Counted from the stretch's first letter, positions 1-7,317 are shown. The stretch: DNA of 7,317 nucleotides from an uncultured Rubrivivax sp. (GCA_937975735.1 CALJUI010000028.1:1-7317); one strand, 5' to 3'. Translations and numbers: made by a program. Notes: generated from the sequence alone by a model not told the origin.

Positions 1-242
1 GTCGAGCTCCTCGTGGAGCGGGATCTCGGCCACGCAAGGCGCGCAATAGCTCGCCCAGAAGTTGAGGTAGAGCGGCTTGCCCTGCGCGAGCTCGCGCGGG
101 TCGACGCGCACCTCGCGATCCTTCCGGTCCAGCGCGACGAAGGCGCCGATCGTGTCCCCCACCGCCACCTTGAGGCCGCTCGGCAGCGGGTCGGACAGGC
201 GCGCCGTGCGGGCCTCGAAGGGCTGCGGGCGCCCCGCGCCCT
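1..242 (-). CDS. Thioredoxin-fold (TlpA/redoxin-like) protein, internal fragment
   Basis: About 80 codons are readable in the minus frame whose codons begin at positions 3, 6, 9 and so on, and the gene runs off the left edge. The translation has a beta-strand followed by the active site FWASYCAPCVAEIP; the CxxC (CAPC) lies at 34-45. This is the classic start of a TlpA/redoxin thiol-disulfide oxidoreductase domain (usual form NFWASWCxPC). A preceding segment with VAVGDTIGAF and KPLYLNFWA fits the first strands of that fold. Members usually act outside the cytoplasmic membrane, reducing or isomerising disulfides, but no signal peptide is visible because the 5' end is missing. From about 240 down to 1 the A/T bases avoid the third codon position of this frame, so it is truly coding. 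Upstream of about 250 that signal disappears and the gltX frame takes over. No start codon with a ribosome site was found. The exact subfamily and partner are unknown. Confidence 0.75.
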
Positions 243-1418
243 CCGCGCCTGGCGCACCTTCGGCGCCACTGGCGCGGCCAGCTGCTCGTCGCCCGGGCCC
301 ACCTCCACGAAGTACATCTCGATCCAGTCGGCCAGCTCGACCACCGTCGTGCTGCGGTCCTTGAACAGTGCGCACATGGCCGGCAACCGCGCGCCTGTGC
401 CGACGGCCACGCCGCGCTTGTCCAGCACCGTGGCCACGAGCGATGCCAACCGCGCGTCGTCGGCCTGGCGCAGGTGGTGCGCATTGACCCAGGCCAGCTT
501 GGCCGGGTCCCACTGCGCCGGGCTCTTGGACAGGTGCGTGCCGTCGAACCACTGCACCACCTGCTCGCGCGTGAAGAGCTCGTCGTCGCCGTGGCTCCAG
601 CCCAGGCGCGCAAGGTAGTTCAGCATCGCCTCGGGCAGGTAGCCGGCCTCTTCGTAGGCGGTGACGCTGACGGCGCCGCGCCGCTTGGACAGCTTGGTGC
701 CGTCCTCGCCGAGGATCACCGGGCAATGCGCGAACACCGGCAACGGCGCGCCCAGCGCGCGGAAGATGTTGATCTGCCAGGGCGTGTTGTTGATGTGCTC
801 GTCGCCGCGGAACACATGGGTGATGCCCATGTCCCAATCGTCGACGACGACGGCGAAGTTGTAGGTCGGCACGCCGTCGGGGCGCAGGATGATCAGGTCG
901 TCGATCTCGCGGTTGGCGATCGAGATCGGGCCCTTGACCAGGTCGTTCCAGTGCACCTCGCCGTCGGGCGGGTTGGCGAAGCGCACCACCGGCTTCACGC
1001 CCTCGGGAACCGGTGGCAAGGTCTTGCCCGGCGCCGGGCGCCAGCGGCCGTCGTAGCGCGTCTTCTCGCCGCGCGCCTGTTGCGCCTCGCGCATCTGCTC
1101 GAGCTCGTCAGGGCTGCAGTAGCAGCGGTAGGCCAGGCCGGCGGCGATCAGCTGCTCGGCCACCGCCTGGTAGCGCGCCAGGCGCTGCATCTGGAAGACC
1201 GGCCCCTCGTCGTAGTCCAGCCCGAGCCAGTGCATCGATCCGAGGATCTGCTCGACCGAATCCTGCGTCGAGCGCGCGACATCGGTGTCCTCGATGCGCA
1301 GCACGAACTCGCCGCCGTGGTGGCGCGCATAGGCCCAGGAGTACAGCGCGGTGCGCGCCGTGCCCAGGTGCAGGAAGCCCGTCGGCGACGGCGCGATGCG
1401 GGTGCGGACCTTGCTCAT
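243..1418 (-). CDS. gltX: Glutamyl-tRNA synthetase GltX, 3' end apparently missing
   Basis: Class I aminoacyl-tRNA synthetase that charges tRNA-Glu with glutamate in the cytoplasm. Reading from ATG at 1418, residues 11-20 are SPTGFLHLGT (HIGH motif at 17-20), RIEDTD follows at 41-46, CYC at 99-101, YDGRWR at 122-127, FRGDEHINNTPWQ at 203-214 and KLSKRRG at 242-248 (KMSKS motif). The catalytic core is complete. Of the zinc ligands known in E. coli GltX, the first two cysteines are present, but the later Cys and His positions read Trp and Pro. The anticodon-binding domain starts normally (LFKDRSTTVVELADW at 351-365) and fits the family to about VRQA at 388-391. Family members run to about 465-470 residues; the final 75 or so are absent, and the downstream DNA encodes a redoxin in another frame. 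The gltX frame itself stays open to the window edge, giving a nonsense Arg/Ser-rich tail. The start overlaps the metZ stop (ATGA), and no strong Shine-Dalgarno is seen, so translation probably depends on metZ. Confidence 0.9.
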
Positions 1419-2623
1419 GCCGCCAGCGGATCGAGGCCGCGCGCCAGGTCGGCCTTCAGGTCCTCGACGTCCTCGAGCCCGACGCCCAGGCGGATCATGT
1501 TCTGGCCGATGCCGGCAGCCTGGCGCTGCGCTTCGCTGAGCCGCCCGTGCGTCGTGCTGGCCGGGTGCGTGATGATCGTGCGCACGTCGCCGAAGTTGGC
1601 GGCGATGCTGCAGACCCGGGTCGCGTCGATCACCGAGAAGGCCTGCTCGCGGCTGCCCTTGACGTTGAACGCGAGCACCGCGCCGCCGTGGCCGTTCTGC
1701 TGCCGCATCGCCAGCGCATGTTGCGGATGCGAGGCCAGCCCCGGGTGATAGACCCGCTCGACGGCGGGGTGCGACTCGAGCCACTGCGCCAGCGCCAGCG
1801 TCCTCGCGCTCTGCGCGAGCAGGCGCACCGACAGCGTCTCCAGCCCTTTCGCGACGACCCAGGCGTTGAACGGCGACAGGCTCATGCCGGCACTGCGCAT
1901 CACCGGCACGAACTTCTCCTCGACCATCGCCTCGGGCGCGCACAGCGCGCCGGCGTTGACGCGGCCCTGGCCGTCGAGGAACTTGGTCCCCGAATGCATC
2001 ACGATGTCGGCGCCGAACTTCACCGGTTGCTGCAGCGCCGGCGAGCACAGGCAGTTGTCCACCGCCAGCAGTGCGCCGGCCTCGTGCGCCAGGTCGGCCA
2101 GCGCCTGGATGTCGCAGACCTCGGTCACCGGGTTGGTCGGCGTCTCGGCGAACAGCAGCTTCGTGTTCGGCTTCAGCGCGGCCTTCCACTCGGCCACGTC
2201 GGTCTGGCTGACGAAGCTCGTCTCGAGCCCGAACTTGCCGAACTCGCCCTGCAGCAGCTTGATCGTCGAGCCGAACACGCTGCGCGAGCAGATCACGTGG
2301 TCGCCGGCCCTCAGCAGGCCCATGACCATCAGCAGGATCGCGCCCATGCCGCTGCTCGTGCCGATGCAGCCGCTGGTGCCCTCCAGCGCCGCGAGGCGCC
2401 GCTCCATGATCGTGACGTTCGGATTCGAGAAGCGGCTGTAGACGAAGGCGTCCTCTTCGTTGGCGAAGCGGCGCGCGGCGGTGGCGGCGTCCGGGTGCAC
2501 GAAGCAGCTGGTCAGGAACAGCGCCTCGGAGTTCTCTCCCCAGGGCGACGGCGGCAGGCCCTCGCGGATGGCGCGTGTGTCCAGCCGGGCGTCGTCGGGC
2601 AGGCGCGAGCGCGGGATGCTCAT
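1415..2623 (-). CDS. metZ: O-succinylhomoserine sulfhydrylase MetZ
   Basis: PLP-dependent enzyme of the Cys/Met metabolism family, 402 residues, the usual length. MetZ condenses O-succinylhomoserine with sulfide to give homocysteine in direct-sulfhydrylation methionine synthesis in the cytoplasm. Visible motifs are YSRFSNP at 62-68, SSGMGAI at 90-96 (phosphate-binding loop), AETPTNP at 159-165, AVDN at 187-190, MHSGTKFLDGQGR at 209-221 with Lys214 as the expected Schiff-base lysine, and MIRLGVGLED at 376-385 with the carboxylate-binding Arg378. The ATG at 2623 is supported by a GGAGG seven bases upstream and by family alignment. The same frame stays open far upstream through purF, so an automatic caller could place the start much too early. 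The start overlaps the purF stop by ATGA and the stop overlaps the gltX start the same way. A cystathionine gamma-synthase (MetB) is the main alternative; position next to purF favours MetZ. Confidence 0.93.
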   Translation of the reverse strand: MSIPRSRLPDDARLDTRAIREGLPPSPWGENSEALFLTSCFVHPDAATAARRFANEEDAFVYSRFSNPNVTIMERRLAALEGTSGCIGTSSGMGAILLMVMGLLRAGDHVICSRSVFGSTIKLLQGEFGKFGLETSFVSQTDVAEWKAALKPNTKLLFAETPTNPVTEVCDIQALADLAHEAGALLAVDNCLCSPALQQPVKFGADIVMHSGTKFLDGQGRVNAGALCAPEAMVEEKFVPVMRSAGMSLSPFNAWVVAKGLETLSVRLLAQSARTLALAQWLESHPAVERVYHPGLASHPQHALAMRQQNGHGGAVLAFNVKGSREQAFSVIDATRVCSIAANFGDVRTIITHPASTTHGRLSEAQRQAAGIGQNMIRLGVGLEDVEDLKADLARGLDPLAA

Positions 2624-4113
2624 GCGAGGTCCTCCGCGTCCTCGTCGGCCGGCTGCGCGAGGCGCTGCGCCTGCATCGCCTGGAAGTCCTCGGCGCTGAC
2701 GTTGCCGGTGACGTAGTGGCCGTCGAAGCACGAGGCCTCGAAGCCATCGATCTTCGGGTTCAGCGCCTTGACCACCCGCTTCATCGCGTCCACGTCCTGG
2801 TAGATCAGCGCGTCCGCGCCGATGAAGGCGCGCACCTCCTCGATCGTGCGGCCGTGGGCGATCAGCTCCTCCGGCGTCGGCATGTCGATGCCGTAGACGT
2901 TCGGGAAGCGCACCGGCGGCGCTGCCGAGGCCATGTAGACCTTGCGGGCGCCGGCCTCGCGCGCCATCTGCACGATCTCCTTGCTGGTGTTGCCGCGCAC
3001 GATGGAGTCGTCCACCAGCAGCACGTTGCGCCCCTTGAACTCGACGCCGATCGCATTGAGCTTCTGGCGCACGCTCTTCTTGCGCACCGACTGGCCCGGC
3101 ATGATGAAGGTGCGGCCGACGTAGCGGTTCTTCACGAAGCCCTCGCGGTAGGGCCGGCCGATCTTCTGCGCCAGCTGCATCGCGCTCGGCCGGCTGCTCT
3201 CGGGAATCGGGATCACGACGTCGATCTCGCTCGGCGGCATCGTGGAGATCACCCGCTGGGCCAGCGTCTCGCCCATGTTCAGCCGCGCCTGGTAGACCGA
3301 GATGCCGTCCATCACCGAGTCCGGCCGGGCGAGGTAGACGAACTCGAACATGCAGGGGTAGTGCTTCGGCGCGTCGGCGCACTGGCGCGCGTGCACGCGG
3401 CCGTCGAGGTCGACGAAGACCGCCTCGCCCGGCGCGACGTCGCGCGCGACGCGGTGCCCGGTGCCCTCGATCGCCACCGTCTCGCTGGCGACGATGACCT
3501 CCTGCGCGCCGTCGGCGCCCAGGCCCTGGCTGATCGACAGCGGCCGGATGCCGAAGGGGTCGCGGAAGGCGAGCAGGTCGACGCCGGCCATCAGCGCGAT
3601 GACCGCGTACGAGCCCTTGGCGCGGCGGTGCACCGCGGCGACGGCACGGAAGATCTCGTCGGGCGTCAGCGGCAGGTCGCGCGCGGCGCGCTCGAGTTCG
3701 TGCGCGAGCACGTTGATCAGCACCTCGGTGTCGCTCTCGGTGTTGATGTGGCGGCGGTCGACCGCGAACAGCTCCTGCTTCAGCGTGCCGGCATTGGTCA
3801 GGTTGCCGTTGTGCACGAGCACGATGCCGAAGGGCGCGTTGACGTAGAAGGGCTGGGCCTCCTCCTCGCTGTAGGCGTTGCCGGCGGTCGGGTAGCGCAC
3901 CTGGCCGAGACCGACGTTGCCCGGCAGCGCGCGCATGTTGCGGGTGCGGAACACGTCGCGCACCATGCCGCGCGCCTTGTGCATGAAGCACTTCGTGCCC
4001 TGCATCGTCACGATGCCCGCGGCGTCCTGACCGCGGTAGAGCGGCAGCAGGGGAACGAGGGAAGATCGCGGGGGGCCGGGCATCTTGGAGATGAAAACGA
4101 CGATGCCGCACAT
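2620..4113 (-). CDS. purF: Amidophosphoribosyltransferase PurF
   Basis: First enzyme of de novo purine synthesis: glutamine plus PRPP gives phosphoribosylamine, glutamate and pyrophosphate, in the cytoplasm. The 497 residues match the family length. The N-terminal glutamine amidotransferase domain shows MCGIV with nucleophile Cys2, RGQDAAGIVTM at 27-37, QVRYPTAG at 71-78 and VHNGNLTN at 100-107 (oxyanion-hole Asn-Gly). The C-terminal phosphoribosyltransferase domain has IPIPESS at 301-307, GFVKNRYVGRTFIMPGQ at 325-341 and the PRPP loop VLLVDDSIVRGNT at 364-376. The start is fixed by the need for Met-Cys and by an AGGAA nine bases upstream. Odd point: residues 6-26 bear little resemblance to the family (normally about GVV...PVNQLIYDALLLLQH) and end in LY where QH is expected, with codons such as GTT, TCT and CGA that are uncommon elsewhere in the window; length is not changed. 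It follows cvpA by 15 bases and its TGA overlaps the metZ start. Confidence 0.95.
   Translation of the reverse strand: MCGIVVFISKMPGPPRSSLVPLLPLYRGQDAAGIVTMQGTKCFMHKARGMVRDVFRTRNMRALPGNVGLGQVRYPTAGNAYSEEEAQPFYVNAPFGIVLVHNGNLTNAGTLKQELFAVDRRHINTESDTEVLINVLAHELERAARDLPLTPDEIFRAVAAVHRRAKGSYAVIALMAGVDLLAFRDPFGIRPLSISQGLGADGAQEVIVASETVAIEGTGHRVARDVAPGEAVFVDLDGRVHARQCADAPKHYPCMFEFVYLARPDSVMDGISVYQARLNMGETLAQRVISTMPPSEIDVVIPIPESSRPSAMQLAQKIGRPYREGFVKNRYVGRTFIMPGQSVRKKSVRQKLNAIGVEFKGRNVLLVDDSIVRGNTSKEIVQMAREAGARKVYMASAAPPVRFPNVYGIDMPTPEELIAHGRTIEEVRAFIGADALIYQDVDAMKRVVKALNPKIDGFEASCFDGHYVTGNVSAEDFQAMQAQRLAQPADEDAEDLA
2631..2635 (-). promoter_or_regulatory. Ribosome binding site of metZ
   Basis: GGAGG on the minus strand, seven bases before the metZ ATG at 2623 and inside the last codons of purF. 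It fixes the metZ start even though the reading frame is open for another 1.4 kb upstream. It is the strongest Shine-Dalgarno seen among the gene starts of the window. Confidence 0.8.
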
Positions 4114-4122
4114 GGGTTCAGA

Positions 4123-4127
4123 TTCCT
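4123..4127 (-). promoter_or_regulatory. Ribosome binding site of purF
   Basis: AGGAA on the minus strand, nine bases before the purF ATG, lying in the 15-base gap after the cvpA stop codon. It supports the start that puts the catalytic cysteine at position 2. Confidence 0.6.
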
Positions 4128-4128
4128 G

Positions 4129-4638
4129 TCATCGGCGCGCGGCCGGCAGCCAGTTGGCGACGTCCACCGGCAGCACCGGCTTCAGGGCGACCACGGTCGC
4201 GTCGAGCCAGCGCGCGCCGATCGAGGCCTGCCACAGCGGTGACTGGGCCGCCGGCGTGAAGGCGACGATGGTCGCGACGGCGATCAGCAGCACGCCGCCG
4301 CGCAGCACGCCGAAGCCGGCGCCGAGCACCCGGTCGGGGACCGACAGCGGCGTGGCGCGCAGCATCAGCCGCACCAGCTTGGCGAGCAGGCTCCAGACGA
4401 TCAGCGCCAGCACGAAGCACAGCGCGAAGGCTGCCGCGTGGTTGATGCCGGAGCCCGGCGTGCCGATCGGCAGCCGCGGCGCCAGGTCGGGCGCGTACCA
4501 CTGCGCGAAGAAGTAGCCGGCGATCCAGCCGGCCAGCATCAGCACCTCGAAGATGAATCCGCGCCACAGGCCGAGAACGATCGAGGCCGCCATCACGGCG
4601 AGCATGAAGAGGTCGATCCAGCCGAGGTCGAGGGTCAC
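4129..4638 (-). CDS. cvpA: CvpA family membrane protein
   Basis: A 169-residue integral inner-membrane protein of the CvpA family, named for its requirement in colicin V production in E. coli; its molecular role is still poorly defined, with envelope-stress phenotypes reported in enteric bacteria. Four hydrophobic segments are visible at roughly residues 9-24, 28-46, 66-88 and 104-127. The family signature after the first helix is present as LGLWRGFIFEVL (22-33), as is the amphipathic stretch PLSVPDRVLGAGFGVLRG (97-114). The start is GTG at 4638, chosen because it puts a short polar lead before helix 1 as in the family; no clear Shine-Dalgarno precedes it. The stop of the SPOR gene lies only 7 bases upstream, so coupling is likely. 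Position directly upstream of purF is the same as in E. coli, where the two share an operon. Confidence 0.92.
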   Translation of the reverse strand: MTLDLGWIDLFMLAVMAASIVLGLWRGFIFEVLMLAGWIAGYFFAQWYAPDLAPRLPIGTPGSGINHAAAFALCFVLALIVWSLLAKLVRLMLRATPLSVPDRVLGAGFGVLRGGVLLIAVATIVAFTPAAQSPLWQASIGARWLDATVVALKPVLPVDVANWLPAARR

Positions 4639-4645
4639 GCGGCGC

Positions 4646-5344
4646 TCACAGCTTCAGCACCGAGGCCGGCAGGCCGCCCTGCTTGAGCTTGGCGGCGGCC
4701 GCATCGGCCTCCTCGCGGGCGCCGAACGGACCGACGCGCACCCGCGTGCGCTCCCCGGCCTCCACGGCGACGACCTGAGTGAAGGTCTGCAGGCCGAGCT
4801 TGCCGGCCTTGGCGCGCACGTCGCGCACCGTCCTGTCCTCGGCGAAGGCGCCGATCTGCACGACCCAGCGGTCGTTGCCCGGTGCGACGGGCGGTGCCGC
4901 CTTGCCCTCGAGCAGCGCCTTGGCGCGCGCGCCGTCCTCGGCGACCGGCGGCTTCTCCGGTGCCTTCTCGGCGGCCTTCTCGGCAGTCTTCTCGACGGAT
5001 TTGTCGGCGGGCTTCTCGGCGATCGTCTCTGCCGGCCTGGGCGCCGGGGCCGGCTCGGCGACCGCCGCGGACGCCGGCGCTGGAGGGCGCTGCGCCGGCG
5101 CCGCCAGGGGCGGCACCGCGTCCTTGCGCGGAATCTCGATCGGCAGGTCGACCGGAATCGGCCTTGGCGCCGTCTCGAACAGCAGCGGGAAGGCGACGAT
5201 GCCGATGCCCAGCAGCACGACCGCGCCGATCAGCCGGCGGCGCGCACGCAGGCGCACGGCCTCGACGGGTTGGGCGGCGCGGTTCGCAGCGGGCGCCGGC
5301 GCGGCGGGCTTGTCCTTGCGGCGGAAAAGGGACGGCAGGGCCAT
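4646..5344 (-). CDS. dedD: SPOR-domain cell-division protein, DedD-like
   Basis: A 232-residue protein with a short basic cytoplasmic N-terminus (MALPSLFRRKDK), an Arg-rich stretch, one transmembrane helix at about 38-56, a long Pro/Ala-rich periplasmic linker with a Lys/Glu four-residue repeat at 109-132, and a C-terminal SPOR domain from about 157 to the end (RWVVQIGAFAED ... RVRVGPFGAREEADAAAAKL). SPOR domains bind glycan strands stripped of peptide stems at the division site. This topology and the place between folC and cvpA match E. coli DedD, a non-essential divisome protein, so the same role is inferred. The ATG at 5344 lies 14 bases after the folC stop; the gap has no recognisable Shine-Dalgarno, but the MALPSLFRRK start is typical of the family. 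Sequence outside the SPOR domain is too low in complexity to support orthology by itself. Confidence 0.88.
   Translation of the reverse strand: MALPSLFRRKDKPAAPAPAANRAAQPVEAVRLRARRRLIGAVVLLGIGIVAFPLLFETAPRPIPVDLPIEIPRKDAVPPLAAPAQRPPAPASAAVAEPAPAPRPAETIAEKPADKSVEKTAEKAAEKAPEKPPVAEDGARAKALLEGKAAPPVAPGNDRWVVQIGAFAEDRTVRDVRAKAGKLGLQTFTQVVAVEAGERTRVRVGPFGAREEADAAAAKLKQGGLPASVLKL
4950..5021 (-). repeat. Six imperfect 12-base tandem repeats in the SPOR-protein linker
   Basis: Six consecutive 12-base units, written on the + strand close to gccttctcggcg, lie head to tail in frame within the dedD-like gene. They encode the four-residue units AEKP, ADKS, VEKT, AEKA, AEKA and PEKP. The units differ from each other at several bases, so this is an aged repeat. 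The protein product is a charged, probably extended or helical periplasmic spacer. Confidence 0.8.
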
Positions 5345-5358
5345 GTCGGGGTGTGGGA

Positions 5359-6654
5359 TCAGCCGGTGTGCGGCGCCGGCGTCCGGGGCAGTCCCGCCTT
5401 CAGCACGCCCCCCACCGTGTAGAACGATCCGAAGACCACGATTCTATCAGCGGGGTCCGCGGCGCCGAGGGCCGCGCGCAGCGCCGACGGCGGGTTCGGA
5501 TGCGTGGACACCGGCACCTCGCGCCCGGGCGTCGGCGGTTGCGGCAGGCGCGCCAGGTCGGCCGCGTGAGCAGCGCGAGGCGTATCGAGGTCGCAGAAGA
5601 ACCAAGCGTCGACGAGCGGCGACATCCTCGCCAGGATGGCCGCGAGGTCCTTGTCCTGCATCGCGCCGAAGACGGCCAGGGTGCGGGGAAAGAAGCCCAT
5701 CGCGTCGAGGTTGATCGCCAGCGCCGCGACCGACTGCGGGTTGTGCGCGACGTCGAGCACCAGCGTCGGCTGGCCCGGCACGATCTGGAAACGCCCGGGC
5801 AGCTCGACCAGGGCCAGGCCGTTGCGGATCGCCTGCGCGGTGATCGGCACGCGGTCACGCAGCGCCTCGAACACCGCGATCGCGCCGGAGGCGTTGAGCA
5901 GCTGGTTCGCGCCGCGCAATGCCGGATAGGCCAGGCCGCTGTAACGGCGGCCAAGGCCCGACCAGCCCCACTGCTGTCGGTCGCCCTGATGGTTGAAGTC
6001 GCGCCCGACCAGCCAGAGGTCGGCGCCGATCGACGTGCCGTACGCCACGACGCTCTCGGGCGGCACCGGGTCGCTGACGATCGCCGGCCGCCCCGGCCGC
6101 ATGACCCGCGCCTTCTCGCCGCCGATCGACTCCCGGTCGGGCCCGAGGTACTCGACGTGGTCGATGTCGATGCTGGTGATCACCACTGCGTCGGCGTCGA
6201 CCACGTTGACCGCATCGAGCCGGCCGCCGAGGCCGACCTCGAGAATCACCAGATCCAGCGGCGCAAGGCTCAGCAGGCGCAGGATGACCAGGGTCGTGAA
6301 CTCGAAGTAGGTCAGCGTCGACTCGCCGCGCGCGACCTCCACCGCCTCGAAGTGCGGCAGCAGATCGGCGGCCGTGACCATCTCGCCCCCGATCCGGCAG
6401 CGCTCCTCGAAGTGCACGAGGTGCGGCTTGCTGTACAGGCCGACGCGGTAGCCGGCCTGCAGCGCCATCGCCTCGAGCATCGCGCAGGTCGAGCCCTTGC
6501 CGTTGGTGCCGGCCACGGTGATCACGGTCGACGCGAATCGCAGGCCGAGTCGCTGCGCGACCTGGCGCACGCGTTCGAGCGTCATGTCGATCGTCTTCGG
6601 ATGCAGGCGCTCGCAATGGGCGAGCCAGTCCTCCAGCGTGCGCGGCGCCGTCAT
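5359..6654 (-). CDS. folC: Bifunctional folylpolyglutamate/dihydrofolate synthase FolC
   Basis: Mur-ligase superfamily enzyme, 431 residues, normal for the family. It adds glutamate to dihydropteroate to make dihydrofolate and extends folates with further glutamates, using ATP, in the cytoplasm. Visible motifs are TVAGTNGKGSTCAML spanning 46-60 (P-loop GTNGKGS at 49-55), YSKPHLVHFEER at 74-85 (omega-loop region), LEVGLGGRLDAVN at 138-150, the DIDH motif at 163-166, GGEKARVMRPGRP at 178-190 with the lysine usually carbamylated (Lys181), LPGRFQ at 285-290 and DVAHNPQ at 301-307 in the C-terminal domain. The ATG at 6654 follows the accD stop by 25 bases with only a weak Shine-Dalgarno. accD-folC adjacency is conserved in many proteobacteria. 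Whether both synthase activities are present cannot be told from sequence alone, but this family in proteobacteria is generally bifunctional. Confidence 0.96.
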   Translation of the reverse strand: MTAPRTLEDWLAHCERLHPKTIDMTLERVRQVAQRLGLRFASTVITVAGTNGKGSTCAMLEAMALQAGYRVGLYSKPHLVHFEERCRIGGEMVTAADLLPHFEAVEVARGESTLTYFEFTTLVILRLLSLAPLDLVILEVGLGGRLDAVNVVDADAVVITSIDIDHVEYLGPDRESIGGEKARVMRPGRPAIVSDPVPPESVVAYGTSIGADLWLVGRDFNHQGDRQQWGWSGLGRRYSGLAYPALRGANQLLNASGAIAVFEALRDRVPITAQAIRNGLALVELPGRFQIVPGQPTLVLDVAHNPQSVAALAINLDAMGFFPRTLAVFGAMQDKDLAAILARMSPLVDAWFFCDLDTPRAAHAADLARLPQPPTPGREVPVSTHPNPPSALRAALGAADPADRIVVFGSFYTVGGVLKAGLPRTPAPHTG

Positions 6655-6679
6655 CGATCGATCTTGGGGAAGCGCGGGA

Positions 6680-7317
<638 letters not shown>

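Noticed and set aside
1..243. Single-base sequencing error inside an otherwise intact gltX
   Set aside because: A frame change alone would leave the GltX C-terminal motifs readable in another frame. None is present; the new frame is clearly a redoxin.
235..260. Programmed ribosomal frameshift making a GltX-redoxin fusion
   Set aside because: No slippery heptamer or clear downstream stem-loop or pseudoknot was seen, and the product would lack part of the anticodon-binding domain. A deletion or misassembly is simpler.
1415..4111. An 898-codon minus-strand frame joining a purF-overlapping segment to metZ
   Set aside because: The first half is an off-frame reading of purF (Arg/Ala/Pro-rich, no homology). 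The real metZ starts at 2623 with a GGAGG in front.
474..4242. Long plus-strand open frames (474-1748, 1013-2716, 2575-4242) that could be read as antisense genes
   Set aside because: They lie exactly opposite gltX, metZ and purF, are rich in Arg/Ala/His/Asp of low complexity, and show no domains. High GC with few A/T third positions removes stops from the opposite strand, which explains them.
6653..6662. Palindrome atcgatcgat at the folC start as a regulatory site
   Set aside because: It is short, made of a repeated gatc/cgat word common in GC-rich genomes, overlaps the start codon and has no second copy at other gene starts.

Overview
The window is a compact, GC-rich stretch of chromosome with every gene on the minus strand and only short gaps or 4-base overlaps between them. 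The gene order accD - folC - SPOR/dedD-like - cvpA - purF - metZ, read from the right edge leftwards, together with GC-dominated third codon positions and the protein sequences, points to a betaproteobacterium, most likely Burkholderiales of the Rubrivivax/Leptothrix/Methylibium kind. This taxonomic placement is an inference from synteny and sequence feel, not from a database search.

Layout in transcription order (right to left): 7317-6680, 3' two-thirds of accD (carboxyltransferase beta subunit of acetyl-CoA carboxylase); 6654-5359, folC (folylpolyglutamate/dihydrofolate synthase); 5344-4646, a membrane-anchored SPOR-domain protein (DedD-like) with a Lys/Glu tandem-repeat linker; 4638-4129, cvpA (four-helix membrane protein); 4113-2620, purF (amidophosphoribosyltransferase); 2623-1415, metZ (O-succinylhomoserine sulfhydrylase); 1418 to about 243, gltX (glutamyl-tRNA synthetase); then about 242-1, part of a thioredoxin-fold (TlpA/redoxin-like) protein. 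The largest gap between complete genes is 25 bases, and no terminator, promoter or RNA gene was recognised. The genes therefore look like one long housekeeping transcription unit serving fatty-acid, folate, purine and methionine synthesis and tRNA charging. purF/metZ and metZ/gltX overlap by ATGA, the usual sign of translational coupling.

Most of the window is ordinary. Two places do not fit. First, gltX matches its family well up to about residue 391 of an expected 465-470. There the coding signal switches reading frame and becomes a redoxin domain with an FWASYCAPC active site, so the end of the anticodon-binding domain is missing. This is either a real deletion or rearrangement, or an assembly chimera. 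Second, purF keeps its catalytic MCGIV start, but residues 6 to 26 are quite unlike the family although the length is unchanged, and the normally invariant QHRGQD reads LYRGQD. No mobile element, CRISPR array or convincing new system was found.
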